Shown here one piece after another: positions 1 to 7,483 of a stretch of DNA of 64,000 nt. The DNA comes from JADJGC01 sp964617645 (GTDB taxonomy: Bacteria > Zixibacteria > MSB-5A5 > CAIYYT01). A model generated the notes under the pieces. That model saw only the letters and a list, made by a program, of their open reading frames with translations. It ran no database searches and was not told the DNA's origin. Location of the stretch: contig CAZTYE010000002.1 of assembly GCA_964617645.1 (NCBI GenBank), forward strand, positions 62,001 through 126,000, written 5' to 3'. Within the stretch, counting starts at the first letter, position 1. Each line of letters starts with the position of its first letter. The position numbers and the translations under genes were made by a program.

Positions 1-115
1 GACGGCGGCCGCATTCCGCTCGCTTCGCTGCAATGCGGGCGTTGAGTTCCTCATCGCCCATCGCGCGATAGCTGTCGGGGGTGACGCTGTAGGTTGAAGG
101 CATCATCGTCGCCAC
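1..115 (-). CDS. nadA: quinolinate synthase NadA, N-terminal fragment (cut by window edge)
   Basis: About 38 N-terminal codons are visible, running off the left edge. The reading frame gives a Tyr-Arg-Ala-Met, then Asp-Glu-Glu-Leu, then Ala-Arg-Ile-Ala-Ala-Lys series, which matches the segment just before the conserved GHHYQ motif in many NadA proteins. NadA condenses iminoaspartate with dihydroxyacetone phosphate to quinolinate using a 4Fe-4S cluster; those cysteines lie outside the window. I chose the GTG at 115 because GGAGAG sits 5 bases upstream; ATGs at 106 and 103 are alternatives. The partner gene nadB lies at 12.8-14.4 kb. The identification rests on a short stretch, so it is moderate. 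Confidence 0.55.
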   Translation of the reverse strand, partial: MATMMPSTYSVTPDSYRAMGDEELNARIAAKRAECGRR

Positions 116-346
116 ATTGTCTCTCCGGTTCAGGTGACCAGCTGCGGTCAAAACAGTTACGATACCGCAAGCGAGCGTCTTTGTAAATTCGCAGGCAATT
201 TATCGAGTAATCAACTCACTGAAATCTGGATTGAAAGATTTATCTTGACTGAATGCTCCAATATGTTTCTATGAATCAGTCCCTGAGAACGGGCTGCGCC
301 GGGTGCGCAGTCGAATTTTCACTTCGATACGTGTGGAGGTTTCCGC

Positions 347-469
347 ATGATCTATTTGCTCGATCCGGTCCAAGCCACCGTTAACGGCTGCACGACAAAG
401 TGCTGGGTCAAGTGCACCGGTGTTTGTGGCATCAAGCCGATGTACGGTGTGCCACCGATTGTCGAATAG
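347..469 (+). CDS. 40-residue Cys-rich peptide, RiPP-precursor-like
   Basis: This short ORF was found by reading the sequence directly. GGAGG lies 7 bases before the ATG, a near-ideal ribosome binding site. The product is a 14-residue leader-like part followed by a core with Cys15, Cys19, Cys23 and Cys27, an exact C-x3-C-x3-C-x3-C spacing, then a Pro/Gly-rich tail ending in Glu40. No hydrophobic signal peptide is present. A stem-loop follows the stop codon. Small size, strong RBS, regularly spaced Cys and a hairpin after the gene are features of ribosomally made, modified peptides, but no radical SAM, lanthipeptide or YcaO enzyme is in the window. A small metal-binding protein is the main alternative. 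Confidence 0.6.
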   Translation: MIYLLDPVQATVNGCTTKCWVKCTGVCGIKPMYGVPPIVE

Positions 470-493
470 TAAGCCGGCTCACAGACTCAAGCT

Positions 494-531
494 GCGGGTC
501 GACCGGGAATTACGCCGATCGACCCGCTTTC
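494..531 (+). terminator. stem-loop after the Cys-rich peptide gene
   Basis: Nine-base arms at 494-502 and 519-527 are perfectly complementary around a 16-base loop, followed by a weak T-rich stretch. It lies between the peptide gene and the next ORF. It could end or attenuate transcription so that the peptide is made in excess over the downstream product; that role is inferred. Confidence 0.45.
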
Positions 532-561
532 GTTGCGGCGGCGCACAGCGCCGCTGAAAAG

Positions 562-1032
562 ATGTCAAGCAAATCGAGACAATTGTCGACAACTTTCATG
601 GGGGACGAAGTTCCGAGGTCTGCATTGTCAGAAAGTATTCAACTTATGCACAAGGATTGCCCCTATTGTGCCAGTCGGTTCAGCCTCCGTCAGCTTTATG
701 AGGCTGCCGAATTGCGCGTCATTGGCATGGCATTCGCCGGAAACTCGCCCGACTGCGTTTACTACTATTTTCAGCACGCGATTGACACGTGCGGAACTAC
801 CTTCGCGGTTCCGGCGGTGGCCTTCTCCCGATTCGTCGCGGAGAGAATCCCCGAGCAGGCGCTCACCGGGCAACCGGAGTGCGAGCGCCACTGCCACAAC
901 ATCTCCGACCTCCAGACGTGCAGCCAGAGTTGTTACTATGCCGCCTTTCGGCGCTTGCTGGTCAAGATGCTGGCCTTGAAGAACCAGAATCAACAGTCGA
1001 GCCGCGTATCCGTGTCGCAGATGTCGCTTTAG
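562..1032 (+). CDS. Cys-rich protein of unknown function with a CPYC motif
   Basis: An ORF of 156 codons if started at the ATG at 562. In-frame ATGs at 598 and 646 are alternatives and none has a strong ribosome binding site; an open frame reaches back to 400 but would overlap the peptide gene, so I do not use it. Soon after the 646 Met there is Lys-Asp-Cys-Pro-Tyr-Cys, a zinc-ribbon or thioredoxin-like CxxC. The C-terminal half has further single cysteines (Asp-Cys, Thr-Cys, Glu-Cys, His-Cys, Thr-Cys, Ser-Cys). No signal peptide or membrane segment is visible. It lies 92 bases after the Cys-rich peptide gene, so a partner role is possible. I do not recognise the family. Confidence 0.5.
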   Translation: MSSKSRQLSTTFMGDEVPRSALSESIQLMHKDCPYCASRFSLRQLYEAAELRVIGMAFAGNSPDCVYYYFQHAIDTCGTTFAVPAVAFSRFVAERIPEQALTGQPECERHCHNISDLQTCSQSCYYAAFRRLLVKMLALKNQNQQSSRVSVSQMSL

Positions 1033-1113
1033 TGGCCACCCCTGTACGAATTCCGCCTCGTTACCACTCTACTACACTAGTAGATTTCATGAACCCACTT
1101 TTACGAGGATTTT

Positions 1114-1494
1114 ATGCGCCGATTTTATGTGCCGCTCTTTGTACTTGGATTCGTTCTCCTTGGCGGCATCTGCAGTTGCTCCGAAGACAAAGGTAACGGC
1201 GGCGGTGGCGGCGGCACGCCACGCGAGTTCGCTTCGGGTGATCTCAATGTCAGCGAGTCTTATCAGCACACGTTCAATACCGCCAAGACGGTCAATTACT
1301 TCTGCCGCTATCATGGCGGGCGTAACGGCGTGGGGATGTCCGGTACAATCACAGTTACCGAGACCGGCGGCGCCGAGCTGCGCAACGTGAGCATCACGGA
1401 TAACGTCTTGCCGAACATTACGATCGCGAAGGGTTCGACCATACGCTGGACAAACAATCACAATCGTGTCCATACGGTCGAATCGGACAACTAA
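1114..1494 (+). CDS. lipoprotein cupredoxin with circularly permuted domain order
   Basis: A 126-residue exported protein, with GAGG 5 bases before the ATG. A hydrophobic signal ends at a Cys-Ser-Cys (residues about 20-22) that can serve as a lipobox, then a Gly-rich linker. The next segment, about residues 38-82, is the second half of a plastocyanin-like domain: Phe-x-Ser-Gly-Asp-Leu, His-Thr-Phe-Asn-Thr, Tyr-Phe-Cys, Tyr-His-Gly and Gly-Met-Ser-Gly-Thr, giving the Cys, His and Met copper ligands. The last part, about residues 88-126, is the first half: strand, Trp-Thr-Asn-Asn and the His-Thr-Val with the remaining His ligand, ending at Ser-Asp-Asn. All four type 1 copper ligands are present but the halves are swapped. 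It likely binds copper and shuttles electrons in the envelope. Confidence 0.75.
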   Translation: MRRFYVPLFVLGFVLLGGICSCSEDKGNGGGGGGTPREFASGDLNVSESYQHTFNTAKTVNYFCRYHGGRNGVGMSGTITVTETGGAELRNVSITDNVLPNITIAKGSTIRWTNNHNRVHTVESDN

Positions 1495-1501
1495 ACTCGA
1501 T

Positions 1502-1687
1502 TTACCAGTGAATCTCTTGATGCCAGTTAGTGCCCTGCTCGCGAATCTCGCTCAGTTCCTTTTGCCACTTGGCGCGGCAGTCGGCGCAGATCAGGTTGGT
1601 GACGCGCGTCGAAAAGCAGTTCTCCGCGCAAGTGTAAGTAGTTTTGCAGTACGGGCAATTGTGACGATGTACGTTGTCGTTAGCCAT
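1502..1687 (-). CDS. 61-residue zinc-ribbon miniprotein
   Basis: A short protein with Asn-Cys-Pro-Tyr-Cys near residue 11, two more Cys around 20 and 24, and Cys-Ala-Asp-Cys around residues 34-37, followed by a charged tail. This is the layout of a small zinc-ribbon protein. It converges tail to tail with the cupredoxin gene, only 7 bases separating the two stop codons, so the two are probably separate transcripts. Function unknown; zinc binding is inferred from the paired CxxC motifs. Confidence 0.65.
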   Translation of the reverse strand: MANDNVHRHNCPYCKTTYTCAENCFSTRVTNLICADCRAKWQKELSEIREQGTNWHQEIHW

Positions 1688-1776
1688 GGCGACCAGATAT
1701 ACGTCGCCAGATCACATCGGCGCAAGAGAAATGTCGTCAGGTGATCTCGCGCTTGAGTGATATTGGCATGGAAGCT

Positions 1777-1885
1777 GTCGCGACTGAAGTGTCGCTCCTA
1801 CGAGTTTCATCGATCGTGTAGGAGCGGCTTTAGACGCGGTTGTGGTTCTCTCTCAATTGCTTGTCGCAACTAAAATCGCTCCTAC
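1777..1885. repeat. cluster of three REP-like palindromic modules
   Basis: Three copies of one module occur in alternating orientation: reverse at 1777-1801, forward at 1818-1839 and reverse at 1863-1885. The forward consensus is GTAGGAGCG, a variable CTTTAG or TTTTAG core, then a GCG-rich end. The first two form an inverted pair, and the third provides the stop codon of the neighbouring minus-strand gene. Related single copies lie at 53199-53219 and 60814-60836, so this is a dispersed genomic repeat. Confidence 0.6.
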
Positions 1886-2463
1886 GGGTGTTCGAGCAAG
1901 GCAGCCAGCTTAGCGAGCTTAGTTTTCCAGAAAGCCTTCATTGACTCTCGCGTCTTGGCGTCAGCGAGCTTCATGTGCTCAAGCTGCACCATGCCCTTTC
2001 GTGCGCCCTTTGAATAGAAATTGACGGAGATACGGCTTGCGGGCATGTTCCACACGGCGCGCAGCGATTTGCTTTGGGTCGCGGCTGTGATTTCCAATTT
2101 CACAGCGCCGAGCCATTTCGCGCGATTCGTGTTGTCGATAAATGCGTTATAGACGTCCTTGATCGGCGCCGAAATGGTTTTGCTCGCATTGGCCGAGAAT
2201 CCGCCGGCGTTCTGGCCGACGACGCGCAGGCCGCGTGCTTGCTCGTATCCGACCGTGACTTGCTGGCACCACCAGCCGCTAAGTCCGTCACTGGCGAATT
2301 CAGTATGCAGCCACTTAGCGATGTCCTTGTGGGTCATTTTCTTAGCGCCGGCGCGGTCGAGAATCCTGAACCACTCCGCCCACGACTTACCGGTGGCCTT
2401 GGCTACAGCCGCGGATGACGACCCCGCATACAACGAAACCTTGCCGCTTTCCTTCTTCTTCAT
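1882..2463 (-). CDS. DUF4287 plus SRPBCC-fold protein
   Basis: 193 residues in two parts. Residues about 20-82 carry Gly-Lys-Ser-Trp-Ala-Glu-Trp, Met-Thr-His-Lys-Asp-Ile, and Gly-Trp-Trp-Cys-Gln, the hallmarks of DUF4287. Residues about 92-193 look like an AHSA1/START (SRPBCC) domain, with Ile-Ser-Ala-Pro at the first strand and a long C-terminal helix. Such pairs are common in soil and water bacteria; no reaction is established. The gene is divergent from the YciI-like gene. The stop codon lies inside a REP-like repeat. Confidence 0.8.
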   Translation of the reverse strand: MKKKESGKVSLYAGSSSAAVAKATGKSWAEWFRILDRAGAKKMTHKDIAKWLHTEFASDGLSGWWCQQVTVGYEQARGLRVVGQNAGGFSANASKTISAPIKDVYNAFIDNTNRAKWLGAVKLEITAATQSKSLRAVWNMPASRISVNFYSKGARKGMVQLEHMKLADAKTRESMKAFWKTKLAKLAALLEHP

Positions 2464-2589
2464 TTGTTCAACCTCATTCTTTTGGGAATTCTAACGTGCT
2501 TGCGAATGAGGAGCAATCACAATTTCGCGAATCTTAGATTGAATTTGGCGATGATTCGATTAGCTTCTCGGGAATATAGGGAGGAGTCA

Positions 2590-2883
2590 GTGCCCCATTT
2601 CGTCATTTTGATCGAATACAAGCGCCCCTTCAGAGAGATCGAACCTCTTGTTCCGGACCACCGTGATTACCTGCAACAAGGCGTCGAGCGCGGCGAGGTG
2701 CTGGTCTCCGGTCCGCAGAATCCACGCACCGGCGGTGTCGTGATCGGACGGTTCAAAGATCGATCCAGCGCCGAGCGATTCTGCGCGGGTGATCCTTATG
2801 CACAGAGCGCAGTCGCTGAACATCGCGTAATTGAGTTCGTGCCCGGGCGTCACCAACCGTTCCTCGAGGGCTGGATAGCCTGA
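2590..2883 (+). CDS. YciI-like small protein
   Basis: 97 residues with the ferredoxin-like YciI fold signature: Pro-His-Phe-Val-Ile-Leu at the first strand, His-Arg-Asp-Tyr-Leu, Gly-Pro-Gln-Asn-Pro-Arg-Thr-Gly-Gly and Phe-Cys-Ala-Gly-Asp-Pro-Tyr. The His and Asp of this family form a putative active site. I chose GTG at 2590 because GGAGG lies 5 bases upstream; an open frame extends to 2464 but would add residues foreign to the family and run back to the divergent gene. Proteins of this family are probably small enzymes, but the substrate is unknown. Confidence 0.8.
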   Translation: MPHFVILIEYKRPFREIEPLVPDHRDYLQQGVERGEVLVSGPQNPRTGGVVIGRFKDRSSAERFCAGDPYAQSAVAEHRVIEFVPGRHQPFLEGWIA

Positions 2884-2997
2884 GACGATTCACGATTTTG
2901 CTTGGCTATAAAGAAGTGAGTGAGGATATTTTGGTGGTAGAAGCGCGCATTGGCGCGTACGACTGAATCGGAAGTTTACTCCTCGAGGAGCAAAGTC

Positions 2998-3747
2998 GTG
3001 TATAAACTCGTTCTCTTGAGACACGGTGAATCGACATGGAACAAAGAAAACCGCTTCACCGGCTGGACCGACGTCGATCTTTCTCCCAAGGGCATTGAGG
3101 AAGCGCGCGACGGCGCGCGGCAACTCGCGAAAGACGGTTTCACCTTTGATTTCGCGTTCACTTCGGTGCTCAAACGCGCCATCCGCACGCTCTGGATCAC
3201 GCTCGACGAGATGGACTTGATGTGGGTACCCGTCGTGCGCTCGTGGCGGCTCAACGAGCGCCACTACGGCGCGTTGCAGGGCCTCAATAAGGCGGAAACG
3301 GCGGCCAAGTTCGGTGATGAACAAGTGCTGATTTGGCGGCGCAGCTATGACATCCAGCCGCCGGCGTTGGAACCAAGCGACGAGCGCTTTCCGGGCAACG
3401 ATCCCCGGTATCGCACACTGACGAAAGAGCAATTGCCGTTAACCGAATGTTTGAAAGACACGGTCGCACGAGTGATGCCGTTCTGGCATGAGACCATCGC
3501 GCCGACGATCAAGTCTGGGCAGAGGGTGCTGATTGCAGCACACGGCAACAGTATTCGGGCGATGATCAAGTACTTCGACAATGTGACGGAATCGGAGATT
3601 GTCGGACTCAATGTGCCCACCGGAATGCCCTTGGTGTATGAACTGGACCCGCAACTCCGGCCGATCAAAAGCTACTATCTCGGCGATCCGGAGAAAGTTC
3701 AAGCCGCTATGGCGGCGGTCGCCGCTCAGGGCAGGGCCAAAAAATAG
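2998..3747 (+). CDS. gpmA: 2,3-bisphosphoglycerate-dependent phosphoglycerate mutase
   Basis: 249 residues, the usual length of the cofactor-dependent enzyme that interconverts 3- and 2-phosphoglycerate in glycolysis. The N-terminus has Leu-Leu-Arg-His-Gly-Glu-Ser-Thr-Trp-Asn with the phosphorylated His; the second catalytic His is in Ala-Ala-His-Gly-Asn-Ser, and Asn-Glu-Arg-His-Tyr-Gly and Gly-Trp-Thr-Asp are present. The GTG at 2998 is preferred: GAGGAG lies 7 bases upstream and the protein then begins right at the first strand. The RBS sits in a perfect 12-base palindrome at 2979-2990. The aminopeptidase gene follows 21 bases after the stop, so the two probably share a transcript. Confidence 0.93.
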   Translation: MYKLVLLRHGESTWNKENRFTGWTDVDLSPKGIEEARDGARQLAKDGFTFDFAFTSVLKRAIRTLWITLDEMDLMWVPVVRSWRLNERHYGALQGLNKAETAAKFGDEQVLIWRRSYDIQPPALEPSDERFPGNDPRYRTLTKEQLPLTECLKDTVARVMPFWHETIAPTIKSGQRVLIAAHGNSIRAMIKYFDNVTESEIVGLNVPTGMPLVYELDPQLRPIKSYYLGDPEKVQAAMAAVAAQGRAKK

Positions 3748-3768
3748 CCGAACCGAAAGGACTTCGAT

Positions 3769-5220
3769 ATGGCCACTGCGAAATTTGGAATCGTCGCGCG
3801 CCTGCGACTGGCGGACGGCGATTTGTTATTGCTCCCGTTTCTCGACGCTCAGAGGGGACTGTTTTTGAAGACCCAACTGCCGGCCGAAGTGCAGGCCAAT
3901 ATGGCGACGCACAAGGATGTCGGCGGCGCGTTGATTTCGTTTCGAGGCCGGATCGGGCGGGCGAATATCATGATCCGCACTGTGCGACTCGATGCGCGAT
4001 ACTCGGACTCACATCGCGAACTGAGGAAAGCAGTGTCAACCGCCATCGCCGGCGGTCCGAAGGAAGGTTGTTCGCGCGTCGTTGTCGTGCTAAGTCCCCG
4101 CCATGAAGATTGGCTCTACGATGTGCAGGAAGGGGCGCTGCTTGGCGGCTATGCTTTCGACAAGTATCTGCAGAAGAAAGCCAAGCCAGTTCCCGTCGAG
4201 GTCGCCGGCATTCCGCCGACTCCATTGATCAATAGTGAACTAAAGAGACGCGCGACACTGTTTACCCATGTTAACATTGCCCGCGACTTGATGAATGAAC
4301 CGCCGAATGTGAAGAATCCGGTGATGTTGGCGCGCGAGTTTCAATCCTGGGGCAGAAAGTGCGGATTGCGTGTGACGGTGTGGGATGACCGGCGTCTGGA
4401 GAAAGAACGTTGCGGCGGTTTACTGGGTGTCGGCAAAGGCGCAAAAGCGAAACCGCGAATGGTGATTGCCGAATACGCGCCGCGACACGCCAAGAAGCAT
4501 CTCTGCCTGGTCGGCAAGGGTGTTACTTACGATTCCGGAGGTTACGGGCTGAAGCCGGCGGGCTCGCAAATCGGCATGAAGTACGACATGGGTGGCGCTG
4601 CCATGATGTTCGGAGCGGCGTGCGCGATCGCCCAACTCAAGTTGCCGATTCGGCTCACGGTGATCACGCCGCTGGCCGAAAACGACATCTCCGGTGAATC
4701 GATGCATACGACATCGGTGTTGGTCACTCGCTCCGGCAAGAGCATTGAAGTGGAGCATACCGACGCCGAGGGCCGCTTGATTCTGGCCGATGCGCTAACC
4801 CTCGCGGCTGAACGCAAGCCCGATTGGATCATTGATTCTGCTACGCTCACTGGCGCTTGCGTGATGGCGCTCGGCGAGGAAATTGGCGGCGCTTTCACAA
4901 ACGCGCCGGAGCTACTGAGCGAAGTTATCGCCGCCGGCAAGGAAGAAGGCGAACTCTTTTGGGAGTTGCCGCTGCATTTGCCACATGCGGAAAAGATCCG
5001 CACGACGATCGCTGATGTCAAAAATCGCGGCGACGCCTGGGGCGGGGCGATAACGGCCGCGGTTTTCCTGAAGCAGTGGGTCGCCGATGACGCCAAGTGG
5101 GTGCACTTGGATATCGCCGGCCCCGGCGGCAAGGAAGGTACGCTCGACCATCTCGGCAAAGGCGCCAAAGGATTCGGTGTAAAGACGATCGTGCGGTTGG
5201 CGGAGAGGTTGACTGAGTGA
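3769..5220 (+). CDS. pepA: leucyl aminopeptidase, M17 family
   Basis: 483 residues, typical for this cytosolic two-metal aminopeptidase that removes N-terminal residues from peptides. The C-terminal catalytic domain shows Val-Gly-Lys-Gly-Val-Thr-Tyr-Asp-Ser-Gly-Gly (Lys250, Asp255), Lys-Tyr-Asp-Met-Gly-Gly (Asp273) and Thr-Asp-Ala-Glu-Gly-Arg-Leu (Asp332, Glu334, Arg336). The family signature normally begins Asn-Thr-Asp; here it is His-Thr-Asp, a small deviation. A good purine-rich RBS precedes the ATG. It lies directly after gpmA and converges on ilvE. Confidence 0.92.
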   Translation: MATAKFGIVARLRLADGDLLLLPFLDAQRGLFLKTQLPAEVQANMATHKDVGGALISFRGRIGRANIMIRTVRLDARYSDSHRELRKAVSTAIAGGPKEGCSRVVVVLSPRHEDWLYDVQEGALLGGYAFDKYLQKKAKPVPVEVAGIPPTPLINSELKRRATLFTHVNIARDLMNEPPNVKNPVMLAREFQSWGRKCGLRVTVWDDRRLEKERCGGLLGVGKGAKAKPRMVIAEYAPRHAKKHLCLVGKGVTYDSGGYGLKPAGSQIGMKYDMGGAAMMFGAACAIAQLKLPIRLTVITPLAENDISGESMHTTSVLVTRSGKSIEVEHTDAEGRLILADALTLAAERKPDWIIDSATLTGACVMALGEEIGGAFTNAPELLSEVIAAGKEEGELFWELPLHLPHAEKIRTTIADVKNRGDAWGGAITAAVFLKQWVADDAKWVHLDIAGPGGKEGTLDHLGKGAKGFGVKTIVRLAERLTE

Positions 5221-5371
5221 TTGCGTAGGCGGGGTGCGAATGAAGCGCCGAACCGGAACGGCTAACGATTAGAGCCCGCGATAGAGCCCAGAAGAAGAGA
5301 AGCGCCAGGACAACTTCCCCGACGCTTCAATCTCGAGTGAGCGGATGCTCAATTACCGTTTCGATTGAAAG

Positions 5372-6313
5372 TTACACCGCCACCGGCCGTTGGGCGTACA
5401 CCCAAGTCAGCCAGCCGCGTTTGTCTTCGCCGTCCTCGACGATTCTCCGAAACGCTTTCTGCAGTTCCTTGGCAATGGGACCGGCCTTACCGGCTCCGAC
5501 CGTGATCTTGTCGATCGACCGAATCGGTGTGATCTCCGCGGCGGAACCGGTGAAAAAGACTTCGTCGGCAACATAGAGCAGTTCGCGCGGAAGGTTTCGC
5601 TCAACCACCTTAATCCCCATCTCTTTCGCCAACTGAATTGCCGTGTGCCGCGTGATGCCGGGGAGAATCGAGGCGTTGTACGGTGGAGTGATCAAATTGC
5701 CTTCGTGATAAACAAAGATATTCTCGCCGGAGCCTTCGCTGACCAGGCCGTTGTGATCGAGCGCGATCCCTTCGACATAGCCGTGTTCAATAGCCTCGAG
5801 TTTAATCAATTGGCTGTTCATATAATTTGCGCCCGATTTGGCAAAGGCCGGAAAAGTGTCCGGCGCCATGCGTCGCCACGACGAGACGCAGACATCGACG
5901 CCATTCTCGAGCGCACCGCCGCCGAGATAGGAGCCCCAATCCCAGCACGCGACCGCGACATCAATCGGACAGCCAGTCGGATCGACGCCCAACTGCTTGT
6001 AGCCGCGGTAGGCGACCGGGCGCAGGTAGCACGACTCTTTCTTGTTGAGGCGCACTAACTCCAGTTGCGCTTCGTTGAGTTGCTGCTCGGTATAGGGAAT
6101 CTTCATGCGATAGATTTTTGCCGAATTGAACAAGCGATGCGTGTGTTCCTGCAGACGGAAAACCGCCGGGCCCTTTTTCGTCTTGTAACAGCGCAAGCCT
6201 TCAAAGACGCTGGAGCCGTAGTGGATCACATGCGAGAGGACATGGATTTTGGCGTCTTTCCAATCGACGAACTCGCCATTCATCCAGATCTTGCCGGTTT
6301 CATCAAATGCCAT
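5372..6313 (-). CDS. ilvE: branched-chain amino acid aminotransferase
   Basis: 313 residues of the fold type IV PLP aminotransferases. It interconverts Val, Leu and Ile with their 2-oxo acids using glutamate/2-oxoglutarate. Visible marks are His-Tyr-Gly-Ser-Ser-Val-Phe-Glu-Gly near residue 31, the PLP Lys159 in Phe-Ala-Lys-Ser-Gly-Ala-Asn-Tyr, and the Gly-Ser-Gly-Glu-Asn-Ile-Phe motif. GGAGG lies just before the ATG. It is the last gene of a minus-strand run that also holds two acyl-CoA dehydrogenases, so it may feed branched-chain acyl-CoA breakdown as well as synthesis. Confidence 0.93.
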   Translation of the reverse strand: MAFDETGKIWMNGEFVDWKDAKIHVLSHVIHYGSSVFEGLRCYKTKKGPAVFRLQEHTHRLFNSAKIYRMKIPYTEQQLNEAQLELVRLNKKESCYLRPVAYRGYKQLGVDPTGCPIDVAVACWDWGSYLGGGALENGVDVCVSSWRRMAPDTFPAFAKSGANYMNSQLIKLEAIEHGYVEGIALDHNGLVSEGSGENIFVYHEGNLITPPYNASILPGITRHTAIQLAKEMGIKVVERNLPRELLYVADEVFFTGSAAEITPIRSIDKITVGAGKAGPIAKELQKAFRRIVEDGEDKRGWLTWVYAQRPVAV

Positions 6314-6334
6314 ATATCCTCCTCGGTCGGCCGC

Positions 6335-7483
6335 CTACGCAACCTTGATCGATTTCAATATCGCGCGCGAAACAACAATCCGTTGTATCTCGGAAGTTCC
6401 CTCGCCGATTTCCGTCAATTTCATGTCGCGCCACATCCGTTCGACCGGATAGCGCGTACCCAGAGCTTCAGCGCCAATCAGATTAATGGCTTCCGAGGTG
6501 ACGAAGTTGCAGACTTCGGAAGCATAGAGCTTGGCCATCGCCGATTGCTGCGAATAGACCTTGCCTTGGTCTTTCATCACGCTGGCGCCGTAAACCAAGC
6601 CCCGCGCCGCTTCGATTCGGCATGCCATGTCAGCCAGCTTCCACTGCGCCCATTGTTGATCGGCCATCGGCGCGCCTTCGAACTCGTGGGTCGCGGCATA
6701 ACGCGCCGCACACTCGAACGCTCCGACCGCCAGGCCAAGCGCCATCGCCGCGATCGAAATTCGGCCACCGTCGAGTGTCTTCATGAAGTGTTTGAAGCCC
6801 TCGCCGGCATCTCCCAGTTGCTGCGACCGCGGAACTTTCACGTCGTCAAAGTGCAAGAAGGCGGTGTCGGAGCCGCGGCAGCCGCACTTGTTTTCCTTCT
6901 TACCGACGCTGAATCCCTCCGTGCCCTTTTCGAGCACGAATGAAGTGATTCCGTGGACACCGCCCGATTTGTCGGTGCGGGCAGTCACCACTGCATATCG
7001 GCAAAGATTGGCCGATGTAATCCAACATTTCGTTCCGTTGAGAATATACGTGTCGCCGTTCAACTCGGCAACCGATTTGGTTCCACCGGCGTCCGAGCCG
7101 GCCTGTGGCTCGGTCAGACCGAAGGCGATGATCGGCGGTTCGGCGTCCCCGAAGTGGAGAAAGCGCTTGCGCTGATCGGCAGTTCCGAAGTTGTAGATCG
7201 GACCGGCGCCGAGCGAATTGTGGGCGGCCACGGTGAGTCCCGTCGAGCCGCAGACCCGGCAGAGCTCCTCAACGATGATCGAATATTGTACGGTGTCACA
7301 GCCCCTGCCGCCCAAATATTCCGGCAATTGAACGGCCCACCAGCCCTGCGAATGAATTTTCGCGACCGCGACTTCCGGGAAGTGTTGTGCTTCGTCCGCC
7401 CGCTGCGCCAATGGCGCGATCTCGCGTTCGCAAAAGTCACGAACCTGAGCGCGAAAGTCGGCGTAATTGCTGTCGGCGAACAT
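6335..7483 (-). CDS. acyl-CoA dehydrogenase (1)
   Basis: 382 residues, the standard length of the FAD-linked acyl-CoA dehydrogenases that introduce the 2,3 double bond of beta-oxidation and pass electrons to ETF. The N-terminal helical domain, the middle strand domain with Phe-Gly-Leu-Thr-Glu-Pro-Gln-Ala-Gly-Ser-Asp and the C-terminal helical domain with Glu-Ile-Gly-Glu-Gly-Thr-Ser-Glu-Ile-Gln are all present; the Glu of Glu-Gly-Thr fits the catalytic base of the short-chain group. The start codon overlaps the upstream paralogue's stop as TAATG, so the two are translationally coupled. Chain-length preference cannot be read from sequence. Confidence 0.9.
   Translation of the reverse strand: MFADSNYADFRAQVRDFCEREIAPLAQRADEAQHFPEVAVAKIHSQGWWAVQLPEYLGGRGCDTVQYSIIVEELCRVCGSTGLTVAAHNSLGAGPIYNFGTADQRKRFLHFGDAEPPIIAFGLTEPQAGSDAGGTKSVAELNGDTYILNGTKCWITSANLCRYAVVTARTDKSGGVHGITSFVLEKGTEGFSVGKKENKCGCRGSDTAFLHFDDVKVPRSQQLGDAGEGFKHFMKTLDGGRISIAAMALGLAVGAFECAARYAATHEFEGAPMADQQWAQWKLADMACRIEAARGLVYGASVMKDQGKVYSQQSAMAKLYASEVCNFVTSEAINLIGAEALGTRYPVERMWRDMKLTEIGEGTSEIQRIVVSRAILKSIKVA

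Noticed and set aside
245..275. Promoter for the Cys-rich peptide gene
   Set aside because: TTGACT at 245 is good, but the nearest -10 candidate (TATGAA) is 19 bases away, too far for confidence.
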